From the NCBI RefSeq assembly GCF_026625565.1, contig NZ_CP112998.1:1490501-1554500 (forward strand): a DNA stretch of 64,000 nucleotides, in the 5' to 3' direction. A program made the position numbers and the translations under genes. The stretch is from Dyadobacter pollutisoli (lineage in GTDB: Bacteria > Bacteroidota > Bacteroidia > Cytophagales > Spirosomataceae). Of the stretch, positions 25,501 to 33,802 are shown piece by piece. Under the pieces are notes generated by a model that made no database searches, was not told the DNA's origin, and was given only the letters and a program-made list of their open reading frames with translations. Position 1 is the first letter of the stretch. Each line of letters starts with the position of its first letter.

Positions 25501-25696
25501 TATCTTCAACGTTGCCAACTTGCTCAACAAGGACTGGGGTGTAGGAAACAACCTAGGTAAGCAAAACCTTTACACGATCAGATCATTCGACCGAGCTACG
25601 CAGCGATTCGGTTACGGCATGAGCAATGGTACGGGTGTATCCAACTTGAACGGTAACCCTTACCAGATCCAGATTGGGTTGAGGTATGCGTTTTGA
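22538..25696 (+). CDS. Oar-like TonB-dependent receptor with carboxypeptidase-regulatory N-terminal domain
   Basis: This 1052-residue outer-membrane receptor imports a substrate with TonB energy. A signal peptide ends near SLAQ; residues ~28-115 are a CarboxypepD_reg-like beta-sandwich ('GPIIGATVFVKNESTGFQAGT', ending 'VSYIGY'). The plug covers ~130-235 (ITKLPVNGRNFTALIELSPL, 'TNYTIDGMSSR') and the barrel runs to a C-terminal aromatic (IQIGLRYAF). It resembles Oar/BamA-like receptors rather than SusC, and no SusD gene follows. The next gene, 122 bp downstream on the same strand, is an NPP-type phosphodiesterase. The promoter has a Pho-box-like repeat. Together these suggest uptake of a phosphate-containing compound (inference). 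Confidence 0.92.
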   Translation: MMRLITACLLVWALLLYAVPSSLAQGNQATIVGKVSEVKEGPIIGATVFVKNESTGFQAGTVTDANGDYIIKQLPLGSPYSITVSYIGYGEQKKTGYSLNQGDQLRLNFSLEASATELNAVDIKANSLKNTVVTLGASTAITAKDITKLPVNGRNFTALIELSPLSNGSSLGGQLASSTNYTIDGMSSRSTIAGGETGGAYAISMEAIREFKVVTNEYDVTMGRAGGGTISTVTKSGTNKLSGSAFNFMRTDWLSSPNDLRGNKRTQDFSTYQYGMSLGGALKKDKAHFFVAWDHQADSRPLFIANLQSDADIAASRVTQTTLDNFLDIARSKYGVSNNPQFGSFGKTKGTDAIFARIDWQLNSKNLLTLRNNLIREKDNLSEGDNTSINAYESYIDRKRFNNSIMASLRTIVSPKITNEFKVQHFFQDEAVIPSSELPSASIPRAIVENVTSTAGTNNYITAIQIGGQRFSPEWFKGQTYQAMNNLYYNTGKINFTFGIDVMFNRMKSVYGSEMNGRFYFTGLDNFNNQTPYRYAREINLLDDPSSIVNSLATGIYAQMDTKLARGLDMVAGLRLDNTQYLNKANFSQVVFDELQLRTDNKINTTQLQPRVQLTWDVNEQSKDIVRFGAGIFGSQLNPYSMINNMLFDGTKVAAVEIQGDQVPRPDFPGYRADPSSAPGADLFNNPKIERLITINMNNADAKIPVLYKTNFSYNHFFSDRLRIGVSGYASWARNNYMYVDRNMVEEPYFRIAAEANRGVYVPVSTITEKNGATNWLESRKTKNVGRVLELNSNGKKNQYAVVIDGTYRYFKDGQITFSYTWNDSKDNTSYNGNVANTATLDLMVKDDPRDVSRITYANNHFRNKVVFYGTAPSLWGVTLGLRYSGIGGTRYSMAVSGNMNGDFVSSNDLPFIYDPNSSETPKVVRDGINAILNNPEAEQSIKDYITRDMGKMAERNGGINGFYGVFDLRLAKKFNFYKNHGLEASVDIFNVANLLNKDWGVGNNLGKQNLYTIRSFDRATQRFGYGMSNGTGVSNLNGNPYQIQIGLRYAF

Positions 25697-25729
25697 TTTT
25701 GCTTGGGATTGTTCGCCGATGGTTCGGAA

Positions 25730-25766
25730 TAGTCATTTATAGTCATATATAGTCAGGTGTGGTCAA
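25730..25766. repeat. Four-copy 10-bp tandem repeat (TAGTCA units)
   Basis: TAGTCAT (25730), TAGTCAT (25740), TAGTCAG (25750) and TGGTCAA (25760) start exactly 10 bp apart. The stretch from 25726 matches the reverse complement of 31331-31350 at 19 of 20 bases, so this is a dispersed element. An 8-bp CATTCACT duplication (25797-25812) directly before the next start codon is separate. Confidence 0.7.
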
Positions 25767-25818
25767 GTGACGTCTCGTTGCTTGATCGCACTTTTTCATT
25801 CACTCATTCACTCATTAA

Positions 25819-27165
25819 ATGAAAAAGCAACTTCTTACCCTGCTGGCCCTCGCATGCACGTTCGCGGCCTGCGCCCAAGATTCGCACGTGATCCTGATCA
25901 GCATTGACGGGCTGCGTCCGGAGTTTTACAAAGACGCCGACTGGTCGATGGTGAACCTTCGCCAGGCGATGAAAACCGGCTCGTATGCCGACGGCGTTAC
26001 CGGTGTTTTCCCGACGGTAACCTACCCTTCACATACCACAATGGTAACCGGCGTCAAACCGAGCAAACATGGTGTGTATTACAACACGCCTTCGGAGCCT
26101 TTGGAAGTTACCGGCAAATGGATCTGGGATTACAAGACGATCAAGGTGCCTACGATTTTTAGCGCGGCCAAAGAAAAAGGGTTGAAAACGGCATCTGTAT
26201 TCTGGCCGGTATCACTCGGCGGACCGGCGGATTACAACATTCCGGAGTATTGGTATTTGCCGAAAACAAAAGGTGGAAAACGGGATATGCTGAATGCGTT
26301 GAATGAAAATTCTTTTCCGAAAGGCTTTTTCGAGGAAGTACAGCAAAATGCAATCGGCAAGCTGGAAGAGATTGATTTTGACGGGGATTACATGGGAATT
26401 GACGACAATCTTTCAAGGGCGAGCGCCTACATTATCCGTAAATACAAGCCTTCATTCCTGGCGGTACATTTGGTTGCGGTCGATCACTTCGAGCATGAAG
26501 AAGGACGTGACGGCGACAAAATGCGTGCCGCATTGGCGAGCGTAGACCGTGGTATTAAAGCGATTATGGAAGCAGTTGAGAAAGCGGGTATCAAAGACAA
26601 AACCACATTTATCGTCACCGGCGACCACGGCTTTGTCGACATTCACTCGTCCATCGCGCCGAATATCCTCCTTGCGCAGGCCGGACTTTACGACCCAAAC
26701 AATAAAAATTCCTGGAAAGCCTATTTCCACGCCTCGGCGGGCTCGTCGTTTTTGCATTTGAAAGATCCAACGGATACCAAAACTTTGGAAATGGTAAAAC
26801 TGACTTTGAACAAGCTTAATCCAGCACAAAAAGCAATGTTCGACATCAAGGACCGCGCTGCATTGGATGCCGTTGGTGCTGACCCGAATGCAGCATTGGC
26901 ACTGGCTCCAAAGCATGGTTTTACCTTCAACGGCGCGGCGACTGGCGATTTTATTCGCCCGGCAAGCGGCGGTACACACGGTTTTTTTCCTGATTCCAAA
27001 GAGATCCAGACGGGTTTTGTCGTTTTTGGTAAAGGCATCAAAAAGGGCACGGTAATCCCGGAAATGGGTTTGCAGGACATTGCCCCGTTAATTGCCAGAT
27101 TGCTCAATATTGATTTCCCATCTGCGGACGGAACGCTTTATCCAGGCCTGCTGTCCAAAGAGTAA
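25819..27165 (+). CDS. NPP/alkaline phosphatase-superfamily exported phosphodiesterase
   Basis: The 448-residue protein belongs to the nucleotide pyrophosphatase/phosphodiesterase branch of the alkaline phosphatase superfamily and is exported (signal peptide ending FAACAQ, possibly lipid-modified at Cys). Two-zinc site residues are visible: D30 in SIDGLRP, the nucleophile T68 in PTVTYPSHTTMVTG, 'VDHFEHE', 'TGDHGF' and a late 'GTHGF' His. Length matches bacterial NPPs (~400-450). It would cut phosphodiester or pyrophosphate bonds of nucleotides or lipids outside the inner membrane. It lies 122 bp after the TonB receptor gene, with a terminator after it, so a two-gene unit is likely. It could also act as a phosphomonoesterase. 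Confidence 0.9.
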   Translation: MKKQLLTLLALACTFAACAQDSHVILISIDGLRPEFYKDADWSMVNLRQAMKTGSYADGVTGVFPTVTYPSHTTMVTGVKPSKHGVYYNTPSEPLEVTGKWIWDYKTIKVPTIFSAAKEKGLKTASVFWPVSLGGPADYNIPEYWYLPKTKGGKRDMLNALNENSFPKGFFEEVQQNAIGKLEEIDFDGDYMGIDDNLSRASAYIIRKYKPSFLAVHLVAVDHFEHEEGRDGDKMRAALASVDRGIKAIMEAVEKAGIKDKTTFIVTGDHGFVDIHSSIAPNILLAQAGLYDPNNKNSWKAYFHASAGSSFLHLKDPTDTKTLEMVKLTLNKLNPAQKAMFDIKDRAALDAVGADPNAALALAPKHGFTFNGAATGDFIRPASGGTHGFFPDSKEIQTGFVVFGKGIKKGTVIPEMGLQDIAPLIARLLNIDFPSADGTLYPGLLSKE

Positions 27166-27183
27166 TTCTGAAAAGTATTTAGT

Positions 27184-27223
27184 AAAAGACCGGCTGCTTT
27201 GATGGAGACAACCGGTCTTTTTT
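27184..27223 (+). terminator. Intrinsic terminator after the phosphodiesterase gene
   Basis: AAAAGACCGG (27184-27193) pairs with CCGGTCTTTT (27212-27221), followed by more T's. Its A-rich left side may also serve the convergent amylase gene. Confidence 0.8.
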
Positions 27224-27249
27224 GTTTTAAATCAAAGTAATAACCGTTA

Positions 27250-29301
27250 TCACGTGAAGCTATTTTTGAGCAAAACCACAACTTCTGCCGATTGAATGTC
27301 ACGAATTTCGACAAATGAAGGGCCGCTTGGCTGGTTTGTCTTCACAGTCAGCTTCGATCCGATCGGGTGTGACCCTGCATATGCTACCCCTGCGGCCATT
27401 TGAGCGGTATTGGCAATGACAACATATTCACTGCCAGGCGCCGAGAGCTCAGCGGCGATGACCACATTACCGCCCCGCGCATCGGCTCCATTCGGATTGA
27501 CAATGCAAAGCGCTTCCTGGTTGTAAAGAATGCGTGACCAGGCCACCAGCTCACCCGCTTTCGGGAATTCGAAACCGGTGCCGGGAACCTGGATTTGTCG
27601 TAGATATTGCCGTCCCAGACGCAGCACCGGATGGGCAGCCCTTGTTTTGCAAAGACTCGAAATCCGTATATATGCCGGGCTACTCTGATCGAAACAATGT
27701 TTTCCGCTCGTACCAAATGGGCCAAATCCAGGTAATGTTTCATCTTGCAGCATTACTTGATCTTCAATGTCTTCGGTACTGTTGGCGCGAGGATGAGCGG
27801 GGCCAAACATGGATTCACGCAGGTATTTATCATTGGATCGCCAGCCATCCAGTAGGCTTGTCTGCGTGCTGGCCGGCCCTGCAAACGCCTGCTCGGTACC
27901 ATAGTAAATACATGGAATGCCCAATGTAAGCAGCTGAATGGCCACTGGCACGGTGACATAATAATCTTTGACGGCGAAGTGGTCGGGAACCTCAGCTGAA
28001 AAGCGGACCTTGCTTCCAAACACGTGATCGTGGTCATCCAGGATGGAAACGTGCCGGTCTCCAAAGCTCCGGTGGGACTCAAACCCCTGGCTTTGCTCAT
28101 TGAAAATATCAAAATAGGAATTACCTCTCTGCAATCCTTTGGCGACCGAAGACAATGTCAACCGGGCACTGCCAATGTCAAGGGCGGCATTCAGGTTTCG
28201 CTCCATCATAGCCGTGTAGTCCAGCACTGCATCCTGAAAACCATCACCGCCCGCAATTTCACCGATCAAAAGAAAGTTATGCTTTCCGATCAGATCGGCG
28301 AACTCGCGGATTGCGCCACAGAAGTTTCTGGTCTCTTCCAGTGCCATGTGTTTGACCGTATCAATGCGAAAGCCGTCACAGTCCGTCAATGCGATCCAGT
28401 ATTGCAGGCATTGGATCAACTGACTGAGCGTACCTGGCACATCGAGGGCAAAATCCTTTAGTGAAAGAAAATCAGTGCGCTTGTGTTCTGCATGCGGGTC
28501 GCCTATGTCATGCGACTCGCCCAGGTTGCCCATTCCTGCACGGGTGTAGATATTTTTGGACTGAAACTCGCGGGGCCATGCACCTTCGTGGCGTGAAGTA
28601 ATGTCGATAGGTTCGGTAGCAAACCCGGTTTGTGCCGCATCGCGCCAAGCCAGTTGCCAGTCTTTTGTATCCTGCTGATCCCCGGATCCGTAGAAATGCG
28701 GCCATGATTTGTAAGCGGGCTCATTGACAGCACTGCTCAATGCCGCCCCGGGAGGCACATATCCCCAGTTATCGCCGGAATGGTTTACTATAACGTCCAA
28801 TAGTATACGTATCCCTTTGCTATGGGCCTCACTGACGAGGTTGATCAGGTCTTCTCTGGTGCCAAAGCGCGGATCTACATCCAGAAAATCCTGGATGCCG
28901 TAGCCGTGATAAGAATTCAGTCCAACCCGCTGCTTGAAAATGGGCCCGATCCAAATGGCAGTAATCCCCAGTTCTTTGAGATAAACCAACTGGCTCCTGA
29001 TGCCCTCAATAGTGCCTCCCTGCCACCGTGTGCCCGATTCGGCCCATTGCTGCCAGTTCCAATCCGGCCGGTTTGGAGTATGGCGCAATGCTGTGATTTC
29101 GTCCCTTGTCAACAATGGACGCGTGGATTCCTTTCCATCGCTGAAGCGGTCGGGCAGTAAAAAATACAATACTTCATCCCGCCAGCTGATGGGAGAAGGG
29201 TAGTAGGAAACCCCTTCCCGGATAGCGCGGTTAATGAGCTCTCGGGCACCTGCCATCGAATCGGGCCGGTCTGGTTGCAGAAGTGTTATCGGTGTCGGCA
29301 T
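27250..29301 (-). CDS. Cytoplasmic GH13 alpha-amylase-family glycoside hydrolase
   Basis: The 683-residue protein has no signal peptide, so it acts in the cytoplasm on alpha-glucans or oligosaccharides such as glycogen, trehalose or maltodextrin. GH13 regions are all present: region I DVIVNH, region II GFRIDTVKH with nucleophile D314, region III LIGEIAGGD with acid/base E348, and region IV LDDHDH with D near 424. A (beta/alpha)8 domain with an inserted B domain (about 190-270) is followed by a C-terminal beta-domain. Residues 1-60 form an extra helical start seen in some amylase-like proteins. No trehalose or glycogen genes sit next to it, so the exact substrate is open. Confidence 0.9.
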   Translation of the reverse strand: MPTPITLLQPDRPDSMAGARELINRAIREGVSYYPSPISWRDEVLYFLLPDRFSDGKESTRPLLTRDEITALRHTPNRPDWNWQQWAESGTRWQGGTIEGIRSQLVYLKELGITAIWIGPIFKQRVGLNSYHGYGIQDFLDVDPRFGTREDLINLVSEAHSKGIRILLDVIVNHSGDNWGYVPPGAALSSAVNEPAYKSWPHFYGSGDQQDTKDWQLAWRDAAQTGFATEPIDITSRHEGAWPREFQSKNIYTRAGMGNLGESHDIGDPHAEHKRTDFLSLKDFALDVPGTLSQLIQCLQYWIALTDCDGFRIDTVKHMALEETRNFCGAIREFADLIGKHNFLLIGEIAGGDGFQDAVLDYTAMMERNLNAALDIGSARLTLSSVAKGLQRGNSYFDIFNEQSQGFESHRSFGDRHVSILDDHDHVFGSKVRFSAEVPDHFAVKDYYVTVPVAIQLLTLGIPCIYYGTEQAFAGPASTQTSLLDGWRSNDKYLRESMFGPAHPRANSTEDIEDQVMLQDETLPGFGPFGTSGKHCFDQSSPAYIRISSLCKTRAAHPVLRLGRQYLRQIQVPGTGFEFPKAGELVAWSRILYNQEALCIVNPNGADARGGNVVIAAELSAPGSEYVVIANTAQMAAGVAYAGSHPIGSKLTVKTNQPSGPSFVEIRDIQSAEVVVLLKNSFT

Positions 29302-29390
29302 ATGCTATCCTGGTTTGTAACTTCTTTTGGGACAAAAATGTATACCTAAATATATTGATAAGTGGTTATGTATCAATATTTTAATTTCTA

Positions 29391-29846
29391 ATGTTATCCA
29401 ACGGTTACCGGGTAAAGTCGCGCGGGCGATATGGCTACATTGGACTACCAGATTTTTTGAAATTGGATGATTGTAACAATCCAATCATCATGGTTTCATT
29501 TGGTCTGACAGCTGTTTTATTTGCCGTGCCGCTGGCTTATACATTTTTGAAAACTGCCGGCACGCTTTATTTGCTGTACCTGGCTTATCAGGCTGTCAAA
29601 CCTGGAAACAAGGGTTTATTTGAAATGCAGGCTGACCTGGAAAATGACAATCCGGCGAAGCTATTCAGTATGGGTTTTTTTACCAATGTGCTCAACCCTA
29701 AGGCGGCCGTATTTTATCTTTCCTTCTTTCCTCAGTTTATCAAACCCGAAAATGGCTCGGTGATGGGCCAAAGTCTGCAACTGGGCATTACGCAGATTTT
29801 GATCCTCACAGGCCTGGCGCTGAAAATGGCTTTGGATAAAAAATAA
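29391..29846 (+). pseudogene. Truncated LysE-family translocator
   Basis: The frame of 151 residues matches only the middle of a LysE/RhtB amino-acid exporter (normally ~200-210 residues): 'VSFGLTAVLFAVPLAYTFLKTAGTLYLLYLAYQAV' in its pieces, 'FSMGFFTNVLNPKAAVFYL' and FFPQFIKP. The first membrane segment with the usual TPGP motif is missing and replaced by a non-family sequence (SNGYRVKSRGRYGYIGLPDF). The last membrane segment and tail are also missing, ending in KMALDKK. It probably cannot transport and is taken as a decaying gene; a short functional variant is less likely. Its neighbours are unrelated. Confidence 0.65.
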
Positions 29847-29933
29847 TCAGATCAACAGACCAATACCGGAAGTAGGCAGTACTGCTCATGAAAATGGGTA
29901 GTACCGTCTATTTTACAGGGTTTCAATGGCTTG

Positions 29934-29941
29934 TAATTTTG
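29934..29941 (+). promoter_or_regulatory. -7 promoter element of the ZU5 lipoprotein gene
   Basis: TAATTTTG is an exact TAnnTTTG match, 51 bp upstream of the ATG at 29993. This supports that start over the in-frame ATG at 29888, which lies upstream of the promoter. Confidence 0.55.
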
Positions 29942-29992
29942 TGGGGTCAAATGACAAGATCAATTCTCATAAAGTTATCATTATTATCTGCC

Positions 29993-31237
29993 ATGAAAAA
30001 TCCGTTTAAATTGCTGGTGGGCCTTGCGCTCACTGTTCTGATTGCCTCCTGTGACCCAAAGGATGAGCCTGTTACACCCAAGCCGGACGATGAGATTCCC
30101 GGCAAAGTCACCGGTGCTGTTACACCAATAGGTACTGTGGAAGGAACTGCCATCACAGCCAATATAGGCCCTGCTGGCGGGACAATCCAGTCCGCTGATG
30201 AAAGTATCCGCGTCACCATTCCTGCTGGTGCGCTGAGCTCCGAGCAAACGATTTCTGTACAGCCACTTAGTAACCAATGCCCGGCTGGCACGGGCCAGGC
30301 GTTCCGTTTACTACCACACGGACAGATCTTCGCCAAACCGGTTACAGTTTCATTCAAGTATGATGAGACAAATGTGAATGGTTCCTTCCCGCAAGCATTA
30401 AGCATTGCATATCAAAACGACAAGGGAGTCTGGCAGTCGCCGTCCTTTAAAAGTCTTGATACAACTGCCCGTTCCGTGAGTGTTCAGACCACGCATTTCA
30501 GCGATTGGGGGTTGTTTCAGAAAATGTACATTTATCCTGGTAACTCGTTTTTGAACCCGGGTGGCAACCTGCTTCTGGTAGCTTTCCAGATCAGGGAATC
30601 AGAGATTGTCGAAGGTGATTACTTTGTGCCGCTTCCTGAGCGCATTCCATCAAAATACATTGAAAAATGGCAGCTGCGCGGTGAGGGAGTACTCAAACCT
30701 GACCAAACCGAGGCCCAGTATGATGCACCTTCCTCGATTCCGTCTGTCAATCCGGCCGCGGTGACCCTTTTTCTGAACCAAACCGTAAAGATTGATGGCG
30801 TCATTTTTAAAGATATCAGGCTGGTTTGCAACATTTTTACGGCCCCGGAAGGAGTATCCGTGCAACTGGACGGAGGCGGCTGGCGCACTTATGCAGGAGG
30901 GGCCAATATCACCGGCGTGAGGAATGTTATCCAGGGCATGGACGGTAAGGAGAGCTTGACCTTGCATTGGAAAGGGGCTGCAACCGGTAATTTTTATTGG
31001 ACAAAGGGTATTGATGTTGCTTTTAATCTCAACAAAGGCAAGCTGGTCTACCAGCATATTTACGGAAAAAACCTGGCGGTAAGTGGCGGCTCATTAAAAG
31101 TTGACTTTTCCGACAAAGCCTGGGTCATGGGTACATTCACCGTGGAGCCCGCTGGCTGGATTGACACCGCGCCCAGTCCACTTCAAATAGGTACTACGGC
31201 TGTGAAAGGTGTTTTTCGGGTAAAGCAGGTTAACTAA
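29993..31237 (+). CDS. ZU5-domain lipoprotein, unknown function
   Basis: The 414-residue protein begins MKNPFKLLVGLALTVLIASC, a clear lipoprotein signal. A Pro-rich linker leads to a ZU5-like beta domain near residues 55-140 ('GPAGGTIQSADESIRVTIPAGALS', then 'FRLLPHGQIFAKPVTVSF'), common in surface proteins. The C-terminal two thirds are beta-rich without a family I recognise. It may be a cell-surface adhesion or structural protein. It stands alone between its promoter and a strong terminator. Confidence 0.82.
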   Translation: MKNPFKLLVGLALTVLIASCDPKDEPVTPKPDDEIPGKVTGAVTPIGTVEGTAITANIGPAGGTIQSADESIRVTIPAGALSSEQTISVQPLSNQCPAGTGQAFRLLPHGQIFAKPVTVSFKYDETNVNGSFPQALSIAYQNDKGVWQSPSFKSLDTTARSVSVQTTHFSDWGLFQKMYIYPGNSFLNPGGNLLLVAFQIRESEIVEGDYFVPLPERIPSKYIEKWQLRGEGVLKPDQTEAQYDAPSSIPSVNPAAVTLFLNQTVKIDGVIFKDIRLVCNIFTAPEGVSVQLDGGGWRTYAGGANITGVRNVIQGMDGKESLTLHWKGAATGNFYWTKGIDVAFNLNKGKLVYQHIYGKNLAVSGGSLKVDFSDKAWVMGTFTVEPAGWIDTAPSPLQIGTTAVKGVFRVKQVN

Positions 31238-31275
31238 TCGCTGAACATTCCCGCTTCTTCAAAAGTCAAAACCCT

Positions 31276-31312
31276 AAGTTGAGCGTAGTCTGAAACTACG
31301 CTCAACTTTTTA
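31276..31312 (+). terminator. Strong intrinsic terminator after the ZU5 lipoprotein gene
   Basis: AAGTTGAGCGTAGT (31276-31289) and ACTACGCTCAACTT (31295-31308) are perfect 14-bp arms with a 5-nt loop and a T-run. The A-rich side (31264-31271) could let it act in both directions. Confidence 0.85.
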
Positions 31313-31352
31313 ACTACAAATGACTACTCCTGACTACAAATGACTATTCCAA
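31313..31352. repeat. Tandem repeat related to the one at 25.7 kb (opposite orientation)
   Basis: Two 20-bp copies start at 31313 and 31333, each ACTACAAATGACTA plus six bases. On the minus strand this is a 10-bp-period TAGTCA series, nearly identical (19/20 over its first 20 bp) to the sequence at 25726. It fills the gap between a terminator and the end of the convergent cytochrome gene. Confidence 0.7.
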
Positions 31353-31358
31353 CAAATC

Positions 31359-33584
31359 TTACTGCGCCTTTTTCTCCGTGAGCTCTTCCAATGTCCAGGC
31401 CTTGTCACGTCCCGAAGTCTTTTCGCGGATAGCCTTGACTGCGTCCGGCCGGATAGGAGGGGCGTTGGAAAACTCGTGGCGCACGTAGCTGACCACCGAG
31501 GCGATCCATTGATCATCATTGTCCTTCATGGATGGCATTTCACTAGGGTAGGTCTGCCCGTCGACAGGGCCGGAGAGACCGTGCAGCAGAATGTGCACGG
31601 AGGCATCCGTGCTACGGGCCAGCCTTTTGGAACCGGCTAATGGCGGAGCGGTTTTGCTGACTAGTCCTTTGCCATCGGCGCCGTGGCAGGTAGCGCACAA
31701 CGATTTGTAAATGATCGAACCATTCATGACCAACGTCCGGTCGCTAGCGTCCAGCCTGCCCAGGCGAAGGCCAAACTTTTTGGCATCCTCATTTTTCTCA
31801 ATACTTCTTACCGCACGGGCAAATACCGGATTTCCATTCGATGCAGTAACCAGGTCGTCTGAGAGCCTTTTTGCCTCCGCAGACTTGCTGTGTGCAAGCG
31901 AAAACACCATCTGCATACGCACGTCGCTACTTGGGTCGGTTTTCAATGCGGTAAGATTGTTGATGAGCGCATTGTCCTTTTTCAGATACGATTCCGCCAG
32001 TCTTACGGCTGCTTTCCTGATTTCAGCATCCTGGTCTTTCATCGCGCTGGCAACACTGGTCTGGTCCAGTGCGTCGAGACCTTCTAATGTCCATAACGCA
32101 TGCAGGCGTGAAAATGCACCCGCTTTGCCGGTTTGACTTGCCAGAATCGTTTTTAATGCCGGTACTACGGACTGATCATTGCGGACAATAAGCTCCTTTT
32201 GAGCATTATCGCGCCACCAGCCATTGGGATGGCCCAGGTAAGTGACTAGTTTGGCAGAGGTTTCATCCAGCATATGCGGCTTAGGGCCGGGTTTGATGCC
32301 GTCATATACCATCCGGTAAATCCGGCCGTGCTGAATATTTTTGTCAAGGCCAAGACGTTTGATCTGCGGGCGCAGGTAGCTGTTGGGGCCTGTCCAGTTC
32401 CCTTCCTGGATAATGCCGCGGTTCATGTCTACCAGGTACAGGCAGCCATCCGGGCCGGTGTACATATTTACGCCCCTGAAATTCATGTCCGTAGAGGCGA
32501 TGAATTCTTCTTTCTGATAAGCATTTTCGAGGGTGATCTTTCCATTTTTGTTAATTACTTTGGCGCGGCGGATCAGCCGTCCGACCGGCTCGCTGATCAG
32601 CAGATCGCCCTGCAAATCAGCCGGGAGCCTGTCGCCACGAAAAATGACCTGCCCGCAACTTGCCGTGAAATGGTTTAATGTGGTATCCGGGCGCAGACGT
32701 TTCAAGCCACCTTCCACATCTGGTGTTTTAATAATGGGCCATACCTCGTTGAATTGTTCACTAAACTGGTCATCGAATTCCATTCTGCCATAAACGGGAT
32801 TGATCTGAAACCCATATGCAGGATTTTCACCCCCGGCCGATGAGAAGAAAAGCCTGCCGTAGTTGTCGTGAGTGATACCCCATTGCCCGCTGGAACCGCT
32901 TGGAATTGAATCGGGCACCAGCATTTTATTCTTGTAGCGAAACCGTACCGGGTCCACGGCCATATAAATCCAGTTGTCGACATTCCAGTCCAGCCCGCTG
33001 CGCTGATGTTCGAGGTTACCGGGCGACTTTTTACCAGGTGTGTAAACTGGTCTTTTGACATCTGCAACGCCGTCTTTGTTAGTGTCTTTGTAGCTGAAAA
33101 CATCATAAGTATCCGTCTCATTGACCAATACCTCGTTGCCAACACACAGCAGCATCCTGGGCAGCAGCATCTTGTCGATAAAAACAGAGCTTTTGTCCAT
33201 TTTACCATCATTATCGGTGTCTTCCAATAACATTACCCTGCTGGTTGGCGCATGCTCGCCGGTTCCTTCCACATCCTGCATATAGGTGTTGAGCTCGGCT
33301 ACATACATACGTGCATTACCGTCCCATGCTATGGCAACCGGCTCGTGGATCATGGGCTCGCTGGCAACGAGTTCAAGGTGATAGCCTTTGGGAAGCTTGA
33401 AGGTTTTAATGCTTTGCTCTGGTGTGAGGTAAGCAGGCGAGGGATCTGAGGTGAATGCAGGTATGGCACTCACTGATGCATCGGTGGTCCTCAGTATGGT
33501 ATCCGACGTACCCTGCCGGGACACCTGGCACGTGACCATGATGAAGGCCGTGGCAAGAGTGGCTAGGCTAATTTTTTTGTTCAT
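31359..33584 (-). CDS. Secreted propeller/HEAT-repeat protein with C-terminal cytochrome c (DUF7133, PVC-type heme-binding family)
   Basis: The 741-residue exported protein has a signal peptide (MNKKISLATLATAFIMVTC). A membrane-bound-dehydrogenase-type beta-propeller (about 50-400; 'GYHLELVASEPMIHEPVAIAWDGNARMYV', 'GVNMYTGPDGCLYLVDMNRG') is followed by HEAT-like helical repeats (about 430-580) and a monoheme cytochrome c domain with LCATCHGADG, heme Cys near 628 and 631, His 632. Proteins of this layout are abundant in Planctomycetes and Bacteroidota, and are thought to oxidise sugars or related compounds; the substrate is unknown. It is a paralog in layout of the gene at 60492. No operon partner is evident. 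Confidence 0.85.
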   Translation of the reverse strand: MNKKISLATLATAFIMVTCQVSRQGTSDTILRTTDASVSAIPAFTSDPSPAYLTPEQSIKTFKLPKGYHLELVASEPMIHEPVAIAWDGNARMYVAELNTYMQDVEGTGEHAPTSRVMLLEDTDNDGKMDKSSVFIDKMLLPRMLLCVGNEVLVNETDTYDVFSYKDTNKDGVADVKRPVYTPGKKSPGNLEHQRSGLDWNVDNWIYMAVDPVRFRYKNKMLVPDSIPSGSSGQWGITHDNYGRLFFSSAGGENPAYGFQINPVYGRMEFDDQFSEQFNEVWPIIKTPDVEGGLKRLRPDTTLNHFTASCGQVIFRGDRLPADLQGDLLISEPVGRLIRRAKVINKNGKITLENAYQKEEFIASTDMNFRGVNMYTGPDGCLYLVDMNRGIIQEGNWTGPNSYLRPQIKRLGLDKNIQHGRIYRMVYDGIKPGPKPHMLDETSAKLVTYLGHPNGWWRDNAQKELIVRNDQSVVPALKTILASQTGKAGAFSRLHALWTLEGLDALDQTSVASAMKDQDAEIRKAAVRLAESYLKKDNALINNLTALKTDPSSDVRMQMVFSLAHSKSAEAKRLSDDLVTASNGNPVFARAVRSIEKNEDAKKFGLRLGRLDASDRTLVMNGSIIYKSLCATCHGADGKGLVSKTAPPLAGSKRLARSTDASVHILLHGLSGPVDGQTYPSEMPSMKDNDDQWIASVVSYVRHEFSNAPPIRPDAVKAIREKTSGRDKAWTLEELTEKKAQ

Positions 33585-33802
33585 AAAATCGAAATAAAAA
33601 AGATAAAGGATTTAAAGGTTAGCATGAATACGGCTGGTCATGAGCCGGAATTCAGGTTAGGAAGTTGAGGCCATATCGTAATGGGTCCATATTTAAACAA
33701 AAAGCCATCACAGTCTCGCATTTAATGTGCGGCTGTGTTAAAGTTTGATTAACTCCCGGTGAGGTACGGCAGGATGCGCCTAAAAGGCTATCAGATTTGT
33801 TC

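Noticed and set aside
25730..25766. TAGTCA repeats read as a Pho box for the phosphodiesterase gene
   Set aside because: The period is 10 bp rather than 11 and a near copy exists at 31.3 kb between unrelated genes, so a dispersed repeat is the better reading. The TTAACC repeat at 22197 is the better Pho-box candidate.
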